Assembly (NCBI GenBank): GCA_002298885.1
Contig: DBMK01000248.1
Span: 1 to 15,259 of the forward strand
Reading direction: 5' to 3'
Source: Anaerolineaceae bacterium UBA700
GTDB lineage: Bacteria; Chloroflexota; Anaerolineae; Anaerolineales; Anaerolineaceae
DNA length: 15,259 nucleotides
The notes below the pieces were generated by a model. It saw only the letters and a program-made list of their open reading frames with translations. It searched no databases and was not told the origin of the DNA. Made by a program: the position numbers and the translations under genes. Shown in pieces: positions 1 through 7,453 of this stretch; positions within the stretch are counted from its first letter, which is position 1, and every line of letters begins with the position of its first letter.

Positions 1-20
1 GCATCTATTTTTAAAAATAT

Positions 21-641
21 TTACGCCAGCAAGCGGTCCAGGACTTGTTTGGACTGCTGGCGGATGCCGTCGTGCAGGCTGTTGGCGTGGGCGTCCATGG
101 TGACCACTGCCGGGAAATCCTTTACCTCGATCACCCACATGGCTTCGGGTACGCCGAAATCGAGCTTGTACACGCCGAGCACCTTCTGCACCGACTCGGC
201 GATGAGCGAGGCCGCGCCGCCGATGGCGTGGAAATACACGCCGGGCACTTCCTGGCAGGCCTGCAGGGTTTTGGCGCCCATGCCGCCCTTGCCGATGACT
301 CCCTTGAGGTTGAACAGGCGCATCACGTCGCCCTGGTACGGCTCCTCGCGGATGCTGGTGGTGGGGCCTGCGGCGACGAAGCGGTACTGCTTTGTATCCA
401 GCCCGGCTACCACCGGCCCGCAGTGATATATGAGCCCGCCGTCCAGCAGAGGGCGGATGGCGTCGAAGATCTGCTGGTCGTCTGCGGAGGCAGGGCGCGT
501 TTTCTTAATGAAGGTATCAGCGATCCATTTGTGGGCGGCGTCCCGTCCGGTGATCATTACGCCGGAGAGCAGAACCGAATCGCCGACTTTCAAGGAATCG
601 ATGGCCGAATTGGGAATGGGGATGGTAAGTTTAGTCGTCAT
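21..641 (-). CDS. fumB: Fumarate hydratase class I, beta subunit (C-terminal domain protein)
   Basis: This is the small subunit of a two-subunit, iron-sulfur-dependent hydro-lyase that interconverts fumarate and malate in the citric acid cycle in the cytoplasm. The 206-residue protein is a complete Fumerase_C domain. It shows GLIYHCGP near residues 69-76, GPTTSIRE at 92-99, the glycine-rich KGGMG at 118-122 and a DFGVPEAMW stretch near 161-169. A GGAGG ribosome site lies 4 bases before the ATG. The start is only 12 bases after the stop of the alpha subunit, so the two are co-transcribed. The close relative L(+)-tartrate dehydratase beta has the same fold. Fumarate hydratase is preferred as the common housekeeping function, but substrate cannot be proven from sequence. 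The symbol is used in the sense of the split class I beta subunit, not E. coli FumB. Confidence 0.9.
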   Translation of the reverse strand: MTTKLTIPIPNSAIDSLKVGDSVLLSGVMITGRDAAHKWIADTFIKKTRPASADDQQIFDAIRPLLDGGLIYHCGPVVAGLDTKQYRFVAAGPTTSIREEPYQGDVMRLFNLKGVIGKGGMGAKTLQACQEVPGVYFHAIGGAASLIAESVQKVLGVYKLDFGVPEAMWVIEVKDFPAVVTMDAHANSLHDGIRQQSKQVLDRLLA

Positions 642-653
642 GTCGCCTCCGGT

Positions 654-1526
654 TTATTCGTAGACCACCTGGTCGCCCGTGACCAGCATTTTGCGCCGGC
701 GGTAAGCCCAGCACATGTAGGAGACGGTGACGAAAAAGGAGGCCGGCAGGCGGTAGGTGGAGGTGATCTTGGTGCCCAGGACGGTGGTCTTGCCGCCGAA
801 GCCCATCGGACCGATGCCCAGCTCGTTGGCCTCGCGGGTCAGGCGCCCTTCGAGGGCAGCCAGTTCGGGGTCGGGGTTGAGGTCACCCACCTGGTGCAGG
901 AGGGCCTCTTTGGAGGCCACGTAGGACGTGCCGCGGTCGCCGCCGATTGCGACGCCCAGAAAGCCGGGAGCGCAGCCTTCGCCCTGGGCCTGGTAAACCG
1001 CGTCCAGCACCACCTTGCGCACGCCTTCCAGGTCGCGGCCGGCCTTCAGGCGGTTATCGGGCAGCGAATATTGGGCGCCCACGTTTTCGCAGCCGCCACC
1101 CTTCAGCACCAGCTCGACGGTAAGCGTATCCCCGTCGGTCTCTTCGAAATGGATGGTGGGGAAGTGCTGGTCGCCCAGGTTGTTGCCGGTGTTCTTGCCG
1201 CTGAGCGAATCGACGGCGTTGGGGCGCAGGTATGAGCGTTTGGTCGCCTCGGCCACGCCGGCTTTGATCTGTTGGCGCAGCAGGCGCGGGCTCCAGCCCT
1301 CGGGATAATGGACGAAGAAGATCGGGGTGCCCGTGTCCTGGCAGATGGGGGTCGAGTTGCGCCGGGTCATTTCCACGTTTTTCAAAATGGTTGCCAGCGC
1401 ATTCGACGCAGCTGAACCAGGCTCCTCCCGGTCGAATGCTTCGCGCAGCACTTTCTCGGCGTCGGGGGGAAGGTTGGTTGAGGTAAAGCGCACCAGCTCC
1501 AATATTTCTTGGGTCAAATCCCGCAT
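654..1526 (-). CDS. fumA: Fumarate hydratase class I, alpha subunit (Fe-S domain protein)
   Basis: This is the catalytic iron-sulfur subunit that pairs with the beta subunit encoded just downstream. The 290-residue protein matches the usual length of the Fumerase (N-terminal) domain. Three cysteines expected to hold the 4Fe-4S cluster are visible: C62 in ICQDTGTP, C146 in GGGCENVG and C185 in GEGCAPGFLG. GIGPMGFGGKTT (about 237-248) is a family hallmark. The open frame extends 21 codons further upstream to 1589. The start at 1526 is chosen because GGAGG sits 6 bases before it and the upstream extension has no family resemblance. The extra residues would also be encoded by the hairpin-rich leader. 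Fumarate versus tartrate specificity is inferred. Confidence 0.9.
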   Translation of the reverse strand: MRDLTQEILELVRFTSTNLPPDAEKVLREAFDREEPGSAASNALATILKNVEMTRRNSTPICQDTGTPIFFVHYPEGWSPRLLRQQIKAGVAEATKRSYLRPNAVDSLSGKNTGNNLGDQHFPTIHFEETDGDTLTVELVLKGGGCENVGAQYSLPDNRLKAGRDLEGVRKVVLDAVYQAQGEGCAPGFLGVAIGGDRGTSYVASKEALLHQVGDLNPDPELAALEGRLTREANELGIGPMGFGGKTTVLGTKITSTYRLPASFFVTVSYMCWAYRRRKMLVTGDQVVYE

Positions 1527-1562
1527 GTTTTCCTCCATTGCGGATAGTTCTAGAGAAAACCC

Positions 1563-1614
1563 GGTCGGGGCAGGTGTTTTCCCTGGCAAAGTGCGCCAGG
1601 GAAAACCCCCGACC
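1563..1614 (-). repeat. Long hairpin in the fumarate hydratase leader
   Basis: A perfect 12-bp inverted repeat (1576-1587 with 1595-1606, 7-base loop) is extended by a second perfect 8-bp pairing (1563-1570 with 1607-1614). A 5-base bulge at 1571-1575 sits on one side only. The element lies between the candidate promoter and the ribosome site of the alpha subunit gene, so it would be in the mRNA leader. In the mRNA it is followed by GGGTTTTC, a weak T-run. It could be a dispersed palindromic repeat, an attenuator or a stability element, and the sequence does not decide. Confidence 0.75.
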
Positions 1615-1693
1615 TCCCTATAAGAAAATGATGGCAGGTTGAAGCCAGGTTATCGAACTGTTTAATAGTAAGGGGAGCGCGAAGGAAAAACAA

Positions 1694-1721
1694 ATGACAT
1701 ATATCACATCTTTATTGTCAA
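1694..1721 (-). promoter_or_regulatory. Candidate promoter for the fumarate hydratase operon
   Basis: Read on the minus strand, there is a perfect TTGACA (1721 to 1716), a 16-base spacer and TGTCAT (1699 to 1694) as a 4-of-6 match to the -10 box. It points at the fumarate hydratase genes and would give a leader of roughly 160 bases carrying the hairpin. The -10 box is weak, so this is tentative. Confidence 0.35.
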
Positions 1722-1761
1722 TATCGTACTTTAATATAAAAGCCGCCTGGCAGATTTGCTC

Positions 1762-1789
1762 TTGACCTTTTTAATTGTGTTGTTATACT
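1762..1789 (+). promoter_or_regulatory. Sigma-70-type promoter for the cyclopropane synthase operon
   Basis: TTGACC (1762-1767) and TATACT (1784-1789) are separated by 16 bases in an AT-rich stretch upstream of the cyclopropane synthase gene. Each box matches consensus at 5 of 6 positions. The predicted start near 1796 gives a leader of about 90 bases. That leader contains the short overlapping frame at 1857. Confidence 0.65.
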
Positions 1790-1856
1790 GTTGTGAATAG
1801 ATAATCTTTATCCACAATTTAAAGGTTTCTGCATACAGAGAGGAGGTATTGGACCC

Positions 1857-1907
1857 ATGTACGGCAATTCTATGAGGGAGGACCAAGATGGCAGCTCAAA
1901 ATTCTGA
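1857..1907 (+). other. Possible 16-codon leader ORF overlapping the start of the cyclopropane synthase gene
   Basis: An ATG at 1857 is preceded by a strong AGGAGG (1841-1846), 10 bases away. It opens a 16-codon frame (MYGNSMREDQDGSSKF) that ends at TGA 1905-1907, inside the next gene and in a different reading frame. The main gene has its own ribosome site within this frame. The arrangement would suit translational coupling or a leader peptide, but short frames with a good ribosome site also occur by chance. Confidence 0.25.
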
Positions 1908-3009
1908 GACGATCATACGTGAGCTTCTCGATCAGGCAGACGTTCAAATTAACGGCAAAAATCCCTGGGATATTCAAGTCCACGACTCCCGCTTCTACGA
2001 CCGGGTGCTGCGCGAGACTTCGCTCGGGTTGGGCGAATCCTACGTCGAGGGCTGGTGGGACTGCGACGCGCTGGACGAACTGATCAACCGCGTCCTGCTG
2101 GCGCACCTGGACCAGAAGGTAAAGGGTAACTGGAAAATCGCCGCCCACTTTTTGCGGGCCAGGCTCTTGAACTTGCAGGCTCCCTCGCGGGCCTACGAAG
2201 TTGGCCAGCGCCACTACGACCTGGGGAATGAGCTGTATTGCGCCATGCTCGACCGGCGCCTGAACTACACCTGCGGTTATTGGAAAGATGCCACGACGCT
2301 CGACGAGGCGCAGGAGGCCAAGCTCGACCTGGTGTGCCGCAAGATCGGCCTGAAACCGGGGATGAGCGTGCTGGAGCTGGGCTGCGGCTGGGGCGCGTTT
2401 GCGAAGTTCGCCGCCGAGAAGTACGGCGCAAAGGTGCTGGGTGTTACCGTCTCCAAGGAGCAGGTGGCGCTGGGCATGGAAATGTGTAGAGGCCTGCCGG
2501 TGGAGCTGCGCCTGCAGGATTACCGTGAGGTGCAGGGCAAGTTCGACGCGGTCATTTCGATCGGCATCATGGAGCACATAGGGTATAAGAATTACCGCAC
2601 CTACATGCAGGTGGCGGACCGCTGCTTGAAGGAAGATGGCATCGCCTTCATCCATACCATTGGCGGCAACGAGAGCGCGGTGGATGGAGAACCCTGGTCG
2701 GCCAAATATATCTTCCCCAACAGCATGCTGCCTTCCATCACACAGCTCGGCGCGGCCATGGAGCGCCTGTTCGTCATGGAAGACTGGCACAACTTTGGCC
2801 CCTACTACGATAAGACCCTGATGGCCTGGTACCACAACTTCGAGACGGCCTGGCCGCGGCTCAAGGAACTTTACGACGAGCGTTTCCACCGCATGTGGCG
2901 CTATTACCTGCTCAACAGCGCCGGGGCTTTCCGCTCGCGGTACGAGCAGTTGTGGCAAATCGTCCTGACCCGCATCGGCACTCCCCAGCCGGACTGCCGG
3001 TTCAGCTAG
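1888..3009 (+). CDS. cfa: Cyclopropane-fatty-acyl-phospholipid synthase
   Basis: This is an S-adenosylmethionine-dependent methyltransferase that adds a methylene group across the double bond of unsaturated acyl chains in membrane phospholipids. The 373-residue protein is close to the roughly 380 residues of E. coli Cfa. An N-terminal domain (about 1-100) precedes the methyltransferase domain. SAM motif I reads VLELGCGWGAF (161-171). The active-site residues known in E. coli (C139, E239, H266, I268, Y317) all appear here at a constant offset of ten: C129 in YTCGYW, E229 in MEHIGYKNY, H256 and I258 in IHTIGG, and Y307 in FGPYYDKT. The start has GGGAGGA 6 bases upstream. It is the first gene of a likely three-gene operon with an FAD reductase and an aldo/keto reductase. 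The conserved catalytic set makes ordinary cyclopropanation the safest reading. Relatives that make methyl-branched or modified products share this fold. Confidence 0.93.
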   Translation: MAAQNSETIIRELLDQADVQINGKNPWDIQVHDSRFYDRVLRETSLGLGESYVEGWWDCDALDELINRVLLAHLDQKVKGNWKIAAHFLRARLLNLQAPSRAYEVGQRHYDLGNELYCAMLDRRLNYTCGYWKDATTLDEAQEAKLDLVCRKIGLKPGMSVLELGCGWGAFAKFAAEKYGAKVLGVTVSKEQVALGMEMCRGLPVELRLQDYREVQGKFDAVISIGIMEHIGYKNYRTYMQVADRCLKEDGIAFIHTIGGNESAVDGEPWSAKYIFPNSMLPSITQLGAAMERLFVMEDWHNFGPYYDKTLMAWYHNFETAWPRLKELYDERFHRMWRYYLLNSAGAFRSRYEQLWQIVLTRIGTPQPDCRFS

Positions 3010-3010
3010 G

Positions 3011-3059
3011 TTTTTTCGTGTTCGCCGGGCCGTTGTCCTGCCCAGCGAACACGAAAAAA
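3011..3059. repeat. Palindromic hairpin between the cyclopropane synthase and FAD oxidoreductase genes
   Basis: A perfect 15-bp inverted repeat (3011-3025 with 3045-3059) begins one base after the upstream stop codon. An inner 4-bp GGGC/GCCC pairing (3027-3030 with 3040-3043) lies in the loop. The T-run is on the left arm and the A-run on the right, which is the reverse of an intrinsic terminator. The right A-run merges into the AAAAGGA ribosome site of the next gene. Likely a palindromic repeat or an mRNA processing/stability site. Confidence 0.75.
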
Positions 3060-3068
3060 AGGATTCTT

Positions 3069-4022
3069 ATGATCCAGACAGAGGTCCTCATCGTCGGCGG
3101 CGGGCCGGGCGGGGCGGCCTGCGCCTGGCGCCTGCGCCAGCACGGCGTCGACTGCATCGTGCTCGACCAGCGCGCCTTCCCGCGCCCTAAGGTCTGCGCC
3201 GGGTGGATCACGCCGGGGGTGGTGAAGGATATCCAGCTCGACCCGGCGGACTACCCGCACGGGTTCACCACCTTCACCTCGTTCCAGGTATCCATCCGCG
3301 GCTTCCGCTTCAAACTACGCACCCACCAGCATGCCATCCGCCGGTTCGAGTTCGACGCCTGGCAGGTGCAGCGCGCCGGCGTGCCTGTGCGCGAGCACGC
3401 CGTCAAGTCGATCACGCCGCTGCCGGACGGCTACGACATCGACGGGGAGTACTGCGCCCGGTACCTGGTGGGGGCGGGCGGGACGAACTGCCCGGTGTAC
3501 CGCAGTTTGTTCAGCGAGCTCAGCCCGCGGCCCAAGGAATCGCTGATCGTCGCCCAGGAAGAGGAATTCCCCTACGCATACACCGACGAGCGCTGCCAGT
3601 TGTGGTTCCTGGAAAACCGCCTGCCGGGCTATGCCTGGTACGTGCCCAAGGCCAACGGCTATGTGAACGTGGGCGTCGGCGGCAAGGCCGAACAACTGAA
3701 GGCCAACGGCGACTCGCTCAAGAACCACTGGAACCTGCTGGTGGACAAGCTGGATAAGCTGGGCCTGGTGCGCGGCCACGATTATAAGCCCAGCGGCCAC
3801 AGCTACTACCTGCGCCACCGGCTGCCCGAGGTCAGGCGGGACAACGCCTTCCTGGTGGGCGATGCCGCCGGCCTGGCCACGCTGGACATGGGCGAGGGCA
3901 TCAGCCCGGCCATCAAGAGCGGCCTCCGGGCCGCCGACGCCATCATCCACGGCACGGAGTACTCCGTGGCGTCTATCCCGCGCTATTCGCTCGGGTCGCT
4001 GATCGGGTTTGGGCTGGGGTAA
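3069..4022 (+). CDS. Geranylgeranyl-reductase-family FAD-dependent oxidoreductase
   Basis: This is a flavoprotein of the group that includes geranylgeranyl reductases, which saturate C=C bonds of isoprenoid chains, and related FAD oxidoreductases. The 317-residue protein starts with an FAD-binding Rossmann motif, VLIVGGGPGGAACAW (6-20), with an acidic end to strand 2 (VLD, 31-33). KVCAGWITPGV (41-51) resembles the KxCGG element of this family. PGYAWYVPK (186-194) and FLVGDAAGLATLDMGEGI (261-278) complete the FAD site. The open frame reaches back into the upstream gene. ATG 3069 is chosen because the Rossmann fold begins there and AAAAGGA lies just before it. It ends 11 bases before the next gene. 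At 317 residues it is shorter than archaeal geranylgeranyl reductases and lacks much of their C-terminal part. The natural substrate is unknown; a lipid chain is suggested by the neighbouring cyclopropane synthase gene. Confidence 0.8.
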   Translation: MIQTEVLIVGGGPGGAACAWRLRQHGVDCIVLDQRAFPRPKVCAGWITPGVVKDIQLDPADYPHGFTTFTSFQVSIRGFRFKLRTHQHAIRRFEFDAWQVQRAGVPVREHAVKSITPLPDGYDIDGEYCARYLVGAGGTNCPVYRSLFSELSPRPKESLIVAQEEEFPYAYTDERCQLWFLENRLPGYAWYVPKANGYVNVGVGGKAEQLKANGDSLKNHWNLLVDKLDKLGLVRGHDYKPSGHSYYLRHRLPEVRRDNAFLVGDAAGLATLDMGEGISPAIKSGLRAADAIIHGTEYSVASIPRYSLGSLIGFGLG

Positions 4023-4033
4023 AATGGGGAAGC

Positions 4034-4996
4034 ATGACGGAAACGACAACCCTTCAACATGAAACGAACCCTGCAAGAGTGAGCCTGGGGCGGACTTCGA
4101 TCCGCATCAGCCCGCTGGGGATCGGCACCTGGCAGTGGGGCGACAGCTATTGGGGTTACGGCAAGGGCGGCTACACCGACGCCGACCTGCAGGCGGTGTT
4201 CGACGAAGCCCTGCTCGGCGGGGTCAATTTCTTCGACAGCGCCGAGTCTTACGGCGGCGGGCGCTCGGAAATTCTGCTGGGGCAGTGTGTGCGGGCCGCC
4301 AGCCAGCCCCCAGTGGTGGCGACCAAATTTATGCCCTACCCCTGGCGCCTGAGCCGCTCCAGCCTGATCAAATTCCTGCAGGCCAGCCTCGACCGGCTGG
4401 GATTGAAGTCGGTCGACCTGTACCAGATCCACTGGCCCTTCCCGCCCCTGCCGGTGGAGACCTGGGCCGAGGCCCTGGCTGACGCAGCGCAGGCCGGGCT
4501 GGTGCGGGCAGTGGGCGTCTCCAACTACAGCCTCGACCAGATGCGGCGCGCCTACGCCGTGCTGGAGCGGCGCGGCGTGCCGCTGGCTTCCAACCAGGTG
4601 CGCTACAGTTTGCTGGACCGCAAGGTGGAGAAAAACGGCCTGCTGCAGGCCTGCCGCGACATGGGGGTCACGCTGATCGCCTACAGCCCGTTGGCCCAGG
4701 GCCTGCTGACCGGGAAATACACCCCCGGGCATGGGGCGGGCGGCATGCGCGGCATCCGCAGCCGGGGCCTGCTGGAGCCGGTGCAGCCCCTGGTAGGGCT
4801 GATGAAGCAGATCGGCGAGGCGCACGGCGGCAAGAGTCCGGCCCAGGTGGCCTTGAACTGGGTCATTTGCAAGGGCGCCGTGCCCATCCCGGGCGCCAAG
4901 AACCTGCGCCAGGCGCACGAAAACCTGGGGGCGCTGGGCTGGAGCTTGACTGATGATGAGGTGGCGGAGCTGGATGCGGCGAGCGACAAGGTGTAA
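4034..4996 (+). CDS. Aldo/keto reductase
   Basis: This is an NADPH-dependent oxidoreductase with the (beta/alpha)8-barrel fold, acting on carbonyl compounds. The 320-residue protein has the usual length. The catalytic tetrad is visible as D68 and Y73 (FFDSAESYG), K98 (VATKF) and H133 (YQIHW). Later family motifs are VGVSNYS (about 165-171), NQVRYSLLDR, IAYSPLAQGLLTGKY and PIPGAKNLRQAHEN, the last forming the NADP phosphate-binding region. The start lies 11 bases after the FAD oxidoreductase stop, with GGGGAA just upstream, so the two genes are probably co-transcribed. Sequence resembles the general 'YajO/plastid-type' aldo/keto reductases with no known substrate. A link with the lipid genes upstream is only contextual. 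Confidence 0.88.
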   Translation: MTETTTLQHETNPARVSLGRTSIRISPLGIGTWQWGDSYWGYGKGGYTDADLQAVFDEALLGGVNFFDSAESYGGGRSEILLGQCVRAASQPPVVATKFMPYPWRLSRSSLIKFLQASLDRLGLKSVDLYQIHWPFPPLPVETWAEALADAAQAGLVRAVGVSNYSLDQMRRAYAVLERRGVPLASNQVRYSLLDRKVEKNGLLQACRDMGVTLIAYSPLAQGLLTGKYTPGHGAGGMRGIRSRGLLEPVQPLVGLMKQIGEAHGGKSPAQVALNWVICKGAVPIPGAKNLRQAHENLGALGWSLTDDEVAELDAASDKV

Positions 4997-5011
4997 TAAA
5001 ATCTAGTAAAA

Positions 5012-5144
5012 GCCTCACCCCCCTGACCCCCCTCTCCTGACGAAAAACCTGTCAGGAGAGGGGGAGCGATAACTGGAACCGGTTTTCACCCCCTCTCCTG
5101 GAGCATATTCTATCGCTCCAGGAGAGGGGGCAGGGGGGTGAGGC
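5012..5144. repeat. Compound inverted repeat (MITE/REP-like) with two internal hairpins
   Basis: The ends (5012-5039 and 5119-5144) are near-perfect inverted repeats of 26-28 bp beginning GCCTCACCCCCCTG. Inside are two further perfect hairpins: 5028-5041 with 5051-5064 (14 bp, 9-base loop) and 5089-5104 with 5115-5130 (16 bp, 10-base loop). The core CCCCTCTCCTG thus occurs four times in alternating orientation. An 8-base GAGCGATA at 5064-5071 is also matched inverted at 5111-5118. It fills nearly the whole gap between two plus-strand genes. It has no coding capacity and could act as a terminator or simply be a non-autonomous repeat. Confidence 0.85.
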
Positions 5145-5156
5145 AATAGGAAAACA

Positions 5157-7223
5157 ATGTCCAAACTCACTTACCCATTCACCAAGACAGTCGACCAGAC
5201 CGACAATTACCACGGCACCCCGGTCGCGGACCCCTACCGCTGGCTGGAGGACGTCGATTCGCCCGAGACGCAGGACTGGATCCGGCGCCAGAACGAGCTG
5301 ACGTTCGGATTCCTGGAGCAGATTCCGGCCCGAGACCGCCTGCGCAAGCGGCTGACCGAGTTGTGGGATTATCCGAAGGCGCAGGCCGTGGTCAAGCGCG
5401 GCGGGCGCTACTTCCAGTTCCGCAACGGCGGGCTGCAAAACCAGGACGTGCTGTATGTATTCGAGACTCTCGGAGCCGAGGCTCGCCTGCTGCTCGACCC
5501 CAACACCCTCTCCGCTGATGGGACAGTAGCGCTCACCGCCTGGGAGGCCAGCTCCGACGGCAAATGGCTGGCCTACGCCACCTCCGCCAGCGGCTCGGAC
5601 TGGATGACCTGGCACGTGCGCAGCGTGGACACGGGCCAGGATCTGCCGGATACGCTCGTGTGGAGCAAGTTCAGCCGGGCGGCCTGGCTGCCCGATGCAG
5701 GCGGCTTTTTCTACTCCCTTTACGATGCTCCCCAGGAGGGCGAGGAATTCCAGCGGGCCAATTACTTCCAAAAGCTTTATTTCCACCGGCGCGGCACGGC
5801 CCAAAGCGCCGACGAGCTCGTCTACCAGCGCCCGGATGAAAAAGAATGGGGATTCAGCCCGCAGGTCAGTGAGGACGGGCGCTACCTGGTCCTCGAAGTC
5901 TGGCAGGGCACGGATATCCGCAACCGCGTTTTCTACCGCGACCTGCAGGGCGGCGGGTTCGTGGAACTCATCGGCGAGCTCGAGGCGGCCTACACCTTCC
6001 TTGGCAACGATGGTCCCATTTTCTACTTTCGCACCGATCTCGAAGCGCCGCGCGGGCGGCTCATCGCCATCGACACGACGAACCCGGCTAAAGCCAACTG
6101 GCGCGTGCTCATCCCAGAGGGCCGGCATGTGCTCGAATCGGTCAAAATGGTCAACGACCAGTTTGTTGCCGTCGTCAACCGCGATGCGCACCACGAGATC
6201 TGGCGCTACGGCCTGGACGGAACGAAGCTTGGGGAGATTTCCCTGCCAACATTGGGCACGGTGACCTCCAATTTTGAGTTCACCGTGAGCGGGTCGCGCT
6301 CGGACCGGGAGCTTTTCTACGGCTTTACCTCCTTTCTATTTCCCCTCACGGTATATCGCTACGATTTTGCCGCCGACAGGAGCGAGACCGTCTTCGCGCC
6401 GCCCATACCATTCGATGCCGCAGGCTATGAAACCCGCCAGGTCTTCGTCGCCAGCAAAGACGGCGCCCAAATTCCGCTGTTCCTGACCCACAAAAAGGGG
6501 CTGCACCTGGATGGGCAAAACCCGGCGCTCCTGTATGGCTACGGCGGATTCAGCATCTCCATCATGCCGGGCTTCGCCATCAACCACCTGGTCTGGCTGG
6601 AGATGGGCGGCGTCTTCGCCCAGGCCGTGCTGCGCGGCGGCAGCGAGTACGGCGAGGAATGGCACCAGGCCGGCATGCTGGACAACAAGCAGAATGTTTT
6701 CGACGATTTCATCGCCTGCGCCGAGTGGCTGATTGCCGAGAAGATCACCTCCACGCCCAAGCTGGCCATTTATGGGCGCTCGAACGGCGGCTTGCTGGTG
6801 GGGGCGTGCCTGACCCAGCGCCCGGACCTGTTTGGAGCCTGCCTGCCGGCGGTGGGGGTGATGGATATGCTGCGCTTCAATAAATTCACTATCGGCTGGG
6901 CCTGGGTCAGCGATTACGGCTCCGCCGACGATCCCGGGCAGTTCAAGACGCTCTATGCCTATTCGCCCTTGCACAACATCAAGCCGGGCGTGCGCTACCC
7001 GCCGATGCTCATCACCACCGCCGACCACGACGACCGGGTGGTGCCCGGCCATTCGTTCAAGTTCACGGCTGCGCTGCAGGCCGCCCAGGCCGGGGATGGG
7101 CCGGTTTTGATCCGCATCCAGACCAAGGCCGGGCACGGCTTCGGCAAGCCGACCGCGCTGCTGATCGAGGAGTGGGCGGATATGTACGCGTTCCTGGCCT
7201 GGGCATTGAAGGTCGAGGCTTAA
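5157..7223 (+). CDS. Prolyl oligopeptidase (family S9A serine peptidase)
   Basis: This is a cytoplasmic serine peptidase that cleaves short peptides after proline. The 688-residue protein has the family's usual length and no signal peptide. An N-terminal part with PYRWLED (26-32) leads into a seven-bladed beta-propeller (about 75-410), and the alpha/beta-hydrolase domain follows. The catalytic triad is S542 in GRSNGG (540-545; most relatives have GGSNGG), an aspartate at 625 or 626 in DHDDRVVP, and H660 in KAGHG. GGFSISIMPGF and RGGSEYGEEWH are further family signatures in the catalytic domain. The ribosome site is weak (AGG 6 bases before the ATG) and lies just beyond the compound inverted repeat. 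It appears to be a single-gene unit. Confidence 0.93.
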   Translation: MSKLTYPFTKTVDQTDNYHGTPVADPYRWLEDVDSPETQDWIRRQNELTFGFLEQIPARDRLRKRLTELWDYPKAQAVVKRGGRYFQFRNGGLQNQDVLYVFETLGAEARLLLDPNTLSADGTVALTAWEASSDGKWLAYATSASGSDWMTWHVRSVDTGQDLPDTLVWSKFSRAAWLPDAGGFFYSLYDAPQEGEEFQRANYFQKLYFHRRGTAQSADELVYQRPDEKEWGFSPQVSEDGRYLVLEVWQGTDIRNRVFYRDLQGGGFVELIGELEAAYTFLGNDGPIFYFRTDLEAPRGRLIAIDTTNPAKANWRVLIPEGRHVLESVKMVNDQFVAVVNRDAHHEIWRYGLDGTKLGEISLPTLGTVTSNFEFTVSGSRSDRELFYGFTSFLFPLTVYRYDFAADRSETVFAPPIPFDAAGYETRQVFVASKDGAQIPLFLTHKKGLHLDGQNPALLYGYGGFSISIMPGFAINHLVWLEMGGVFAQAVLRGGSEYGEEWHQAGMLDNKQNVFDDFIACAEWLIAEKITSTPKLAIYGRSNGGLLVGACLTQRPDLFGACLPAVGVMDMLRFNKFTIGWAWVSDYGSADDPGQFKTLYAYSPLHNIKPGVRYPPMLITTADHDDRVVPGHSFKFTAALQAAQAGDGPVLIRIQTKAGHGFGKPTALLIEEWADMYAFLAWALKVEA

Positions 7224-7453
7224 AAAGGCTTTTCTGAACGGCGCATGACCATAGACAATTGGCGGTATTCAGGGGAATTGGCTCATTTTTTCGGTCAAGC
7301 TGTAAAGTCTTGGTAATTCGAACCGCTGAGATCTCACAATATCGTGACTGCCAACCCCGCCAGCGGTTTAATTCGCTGCCTAGAAAAATCCAAGCCCGCT
7401 AATGAAATATAAAAATATAATTCCGTAACTACAGCGGTTTATCCAACTGAGAC

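Noticed and set aside
45..1235. A long plus-strand open frame opposite the fumarate hydratase genes
   Set aside because: It has no recognisable domain and is an antisense shadow caused by GC-rich codon use in two clearly identified genes.
1870..2958. A long minus-strand frame opposite the cyclopropane synthase
   Set aside because: The synthase is unambiguous, with all catalytic residues present; the opposite frame is a shadow.
3011..3059. Intrinsic terminator after the cyclopropane synthase gene
   Set aside because: The T-run precedes and the A-run follows the stem on the plus strand, the reverse of a terminator, and the minus strand reads the same way.
5012..5144. CRISPR array
   Set aside because: The repeated core alternates in orientation and forms hairpins; there are no regularly spaced direct repeats with unique spacers.
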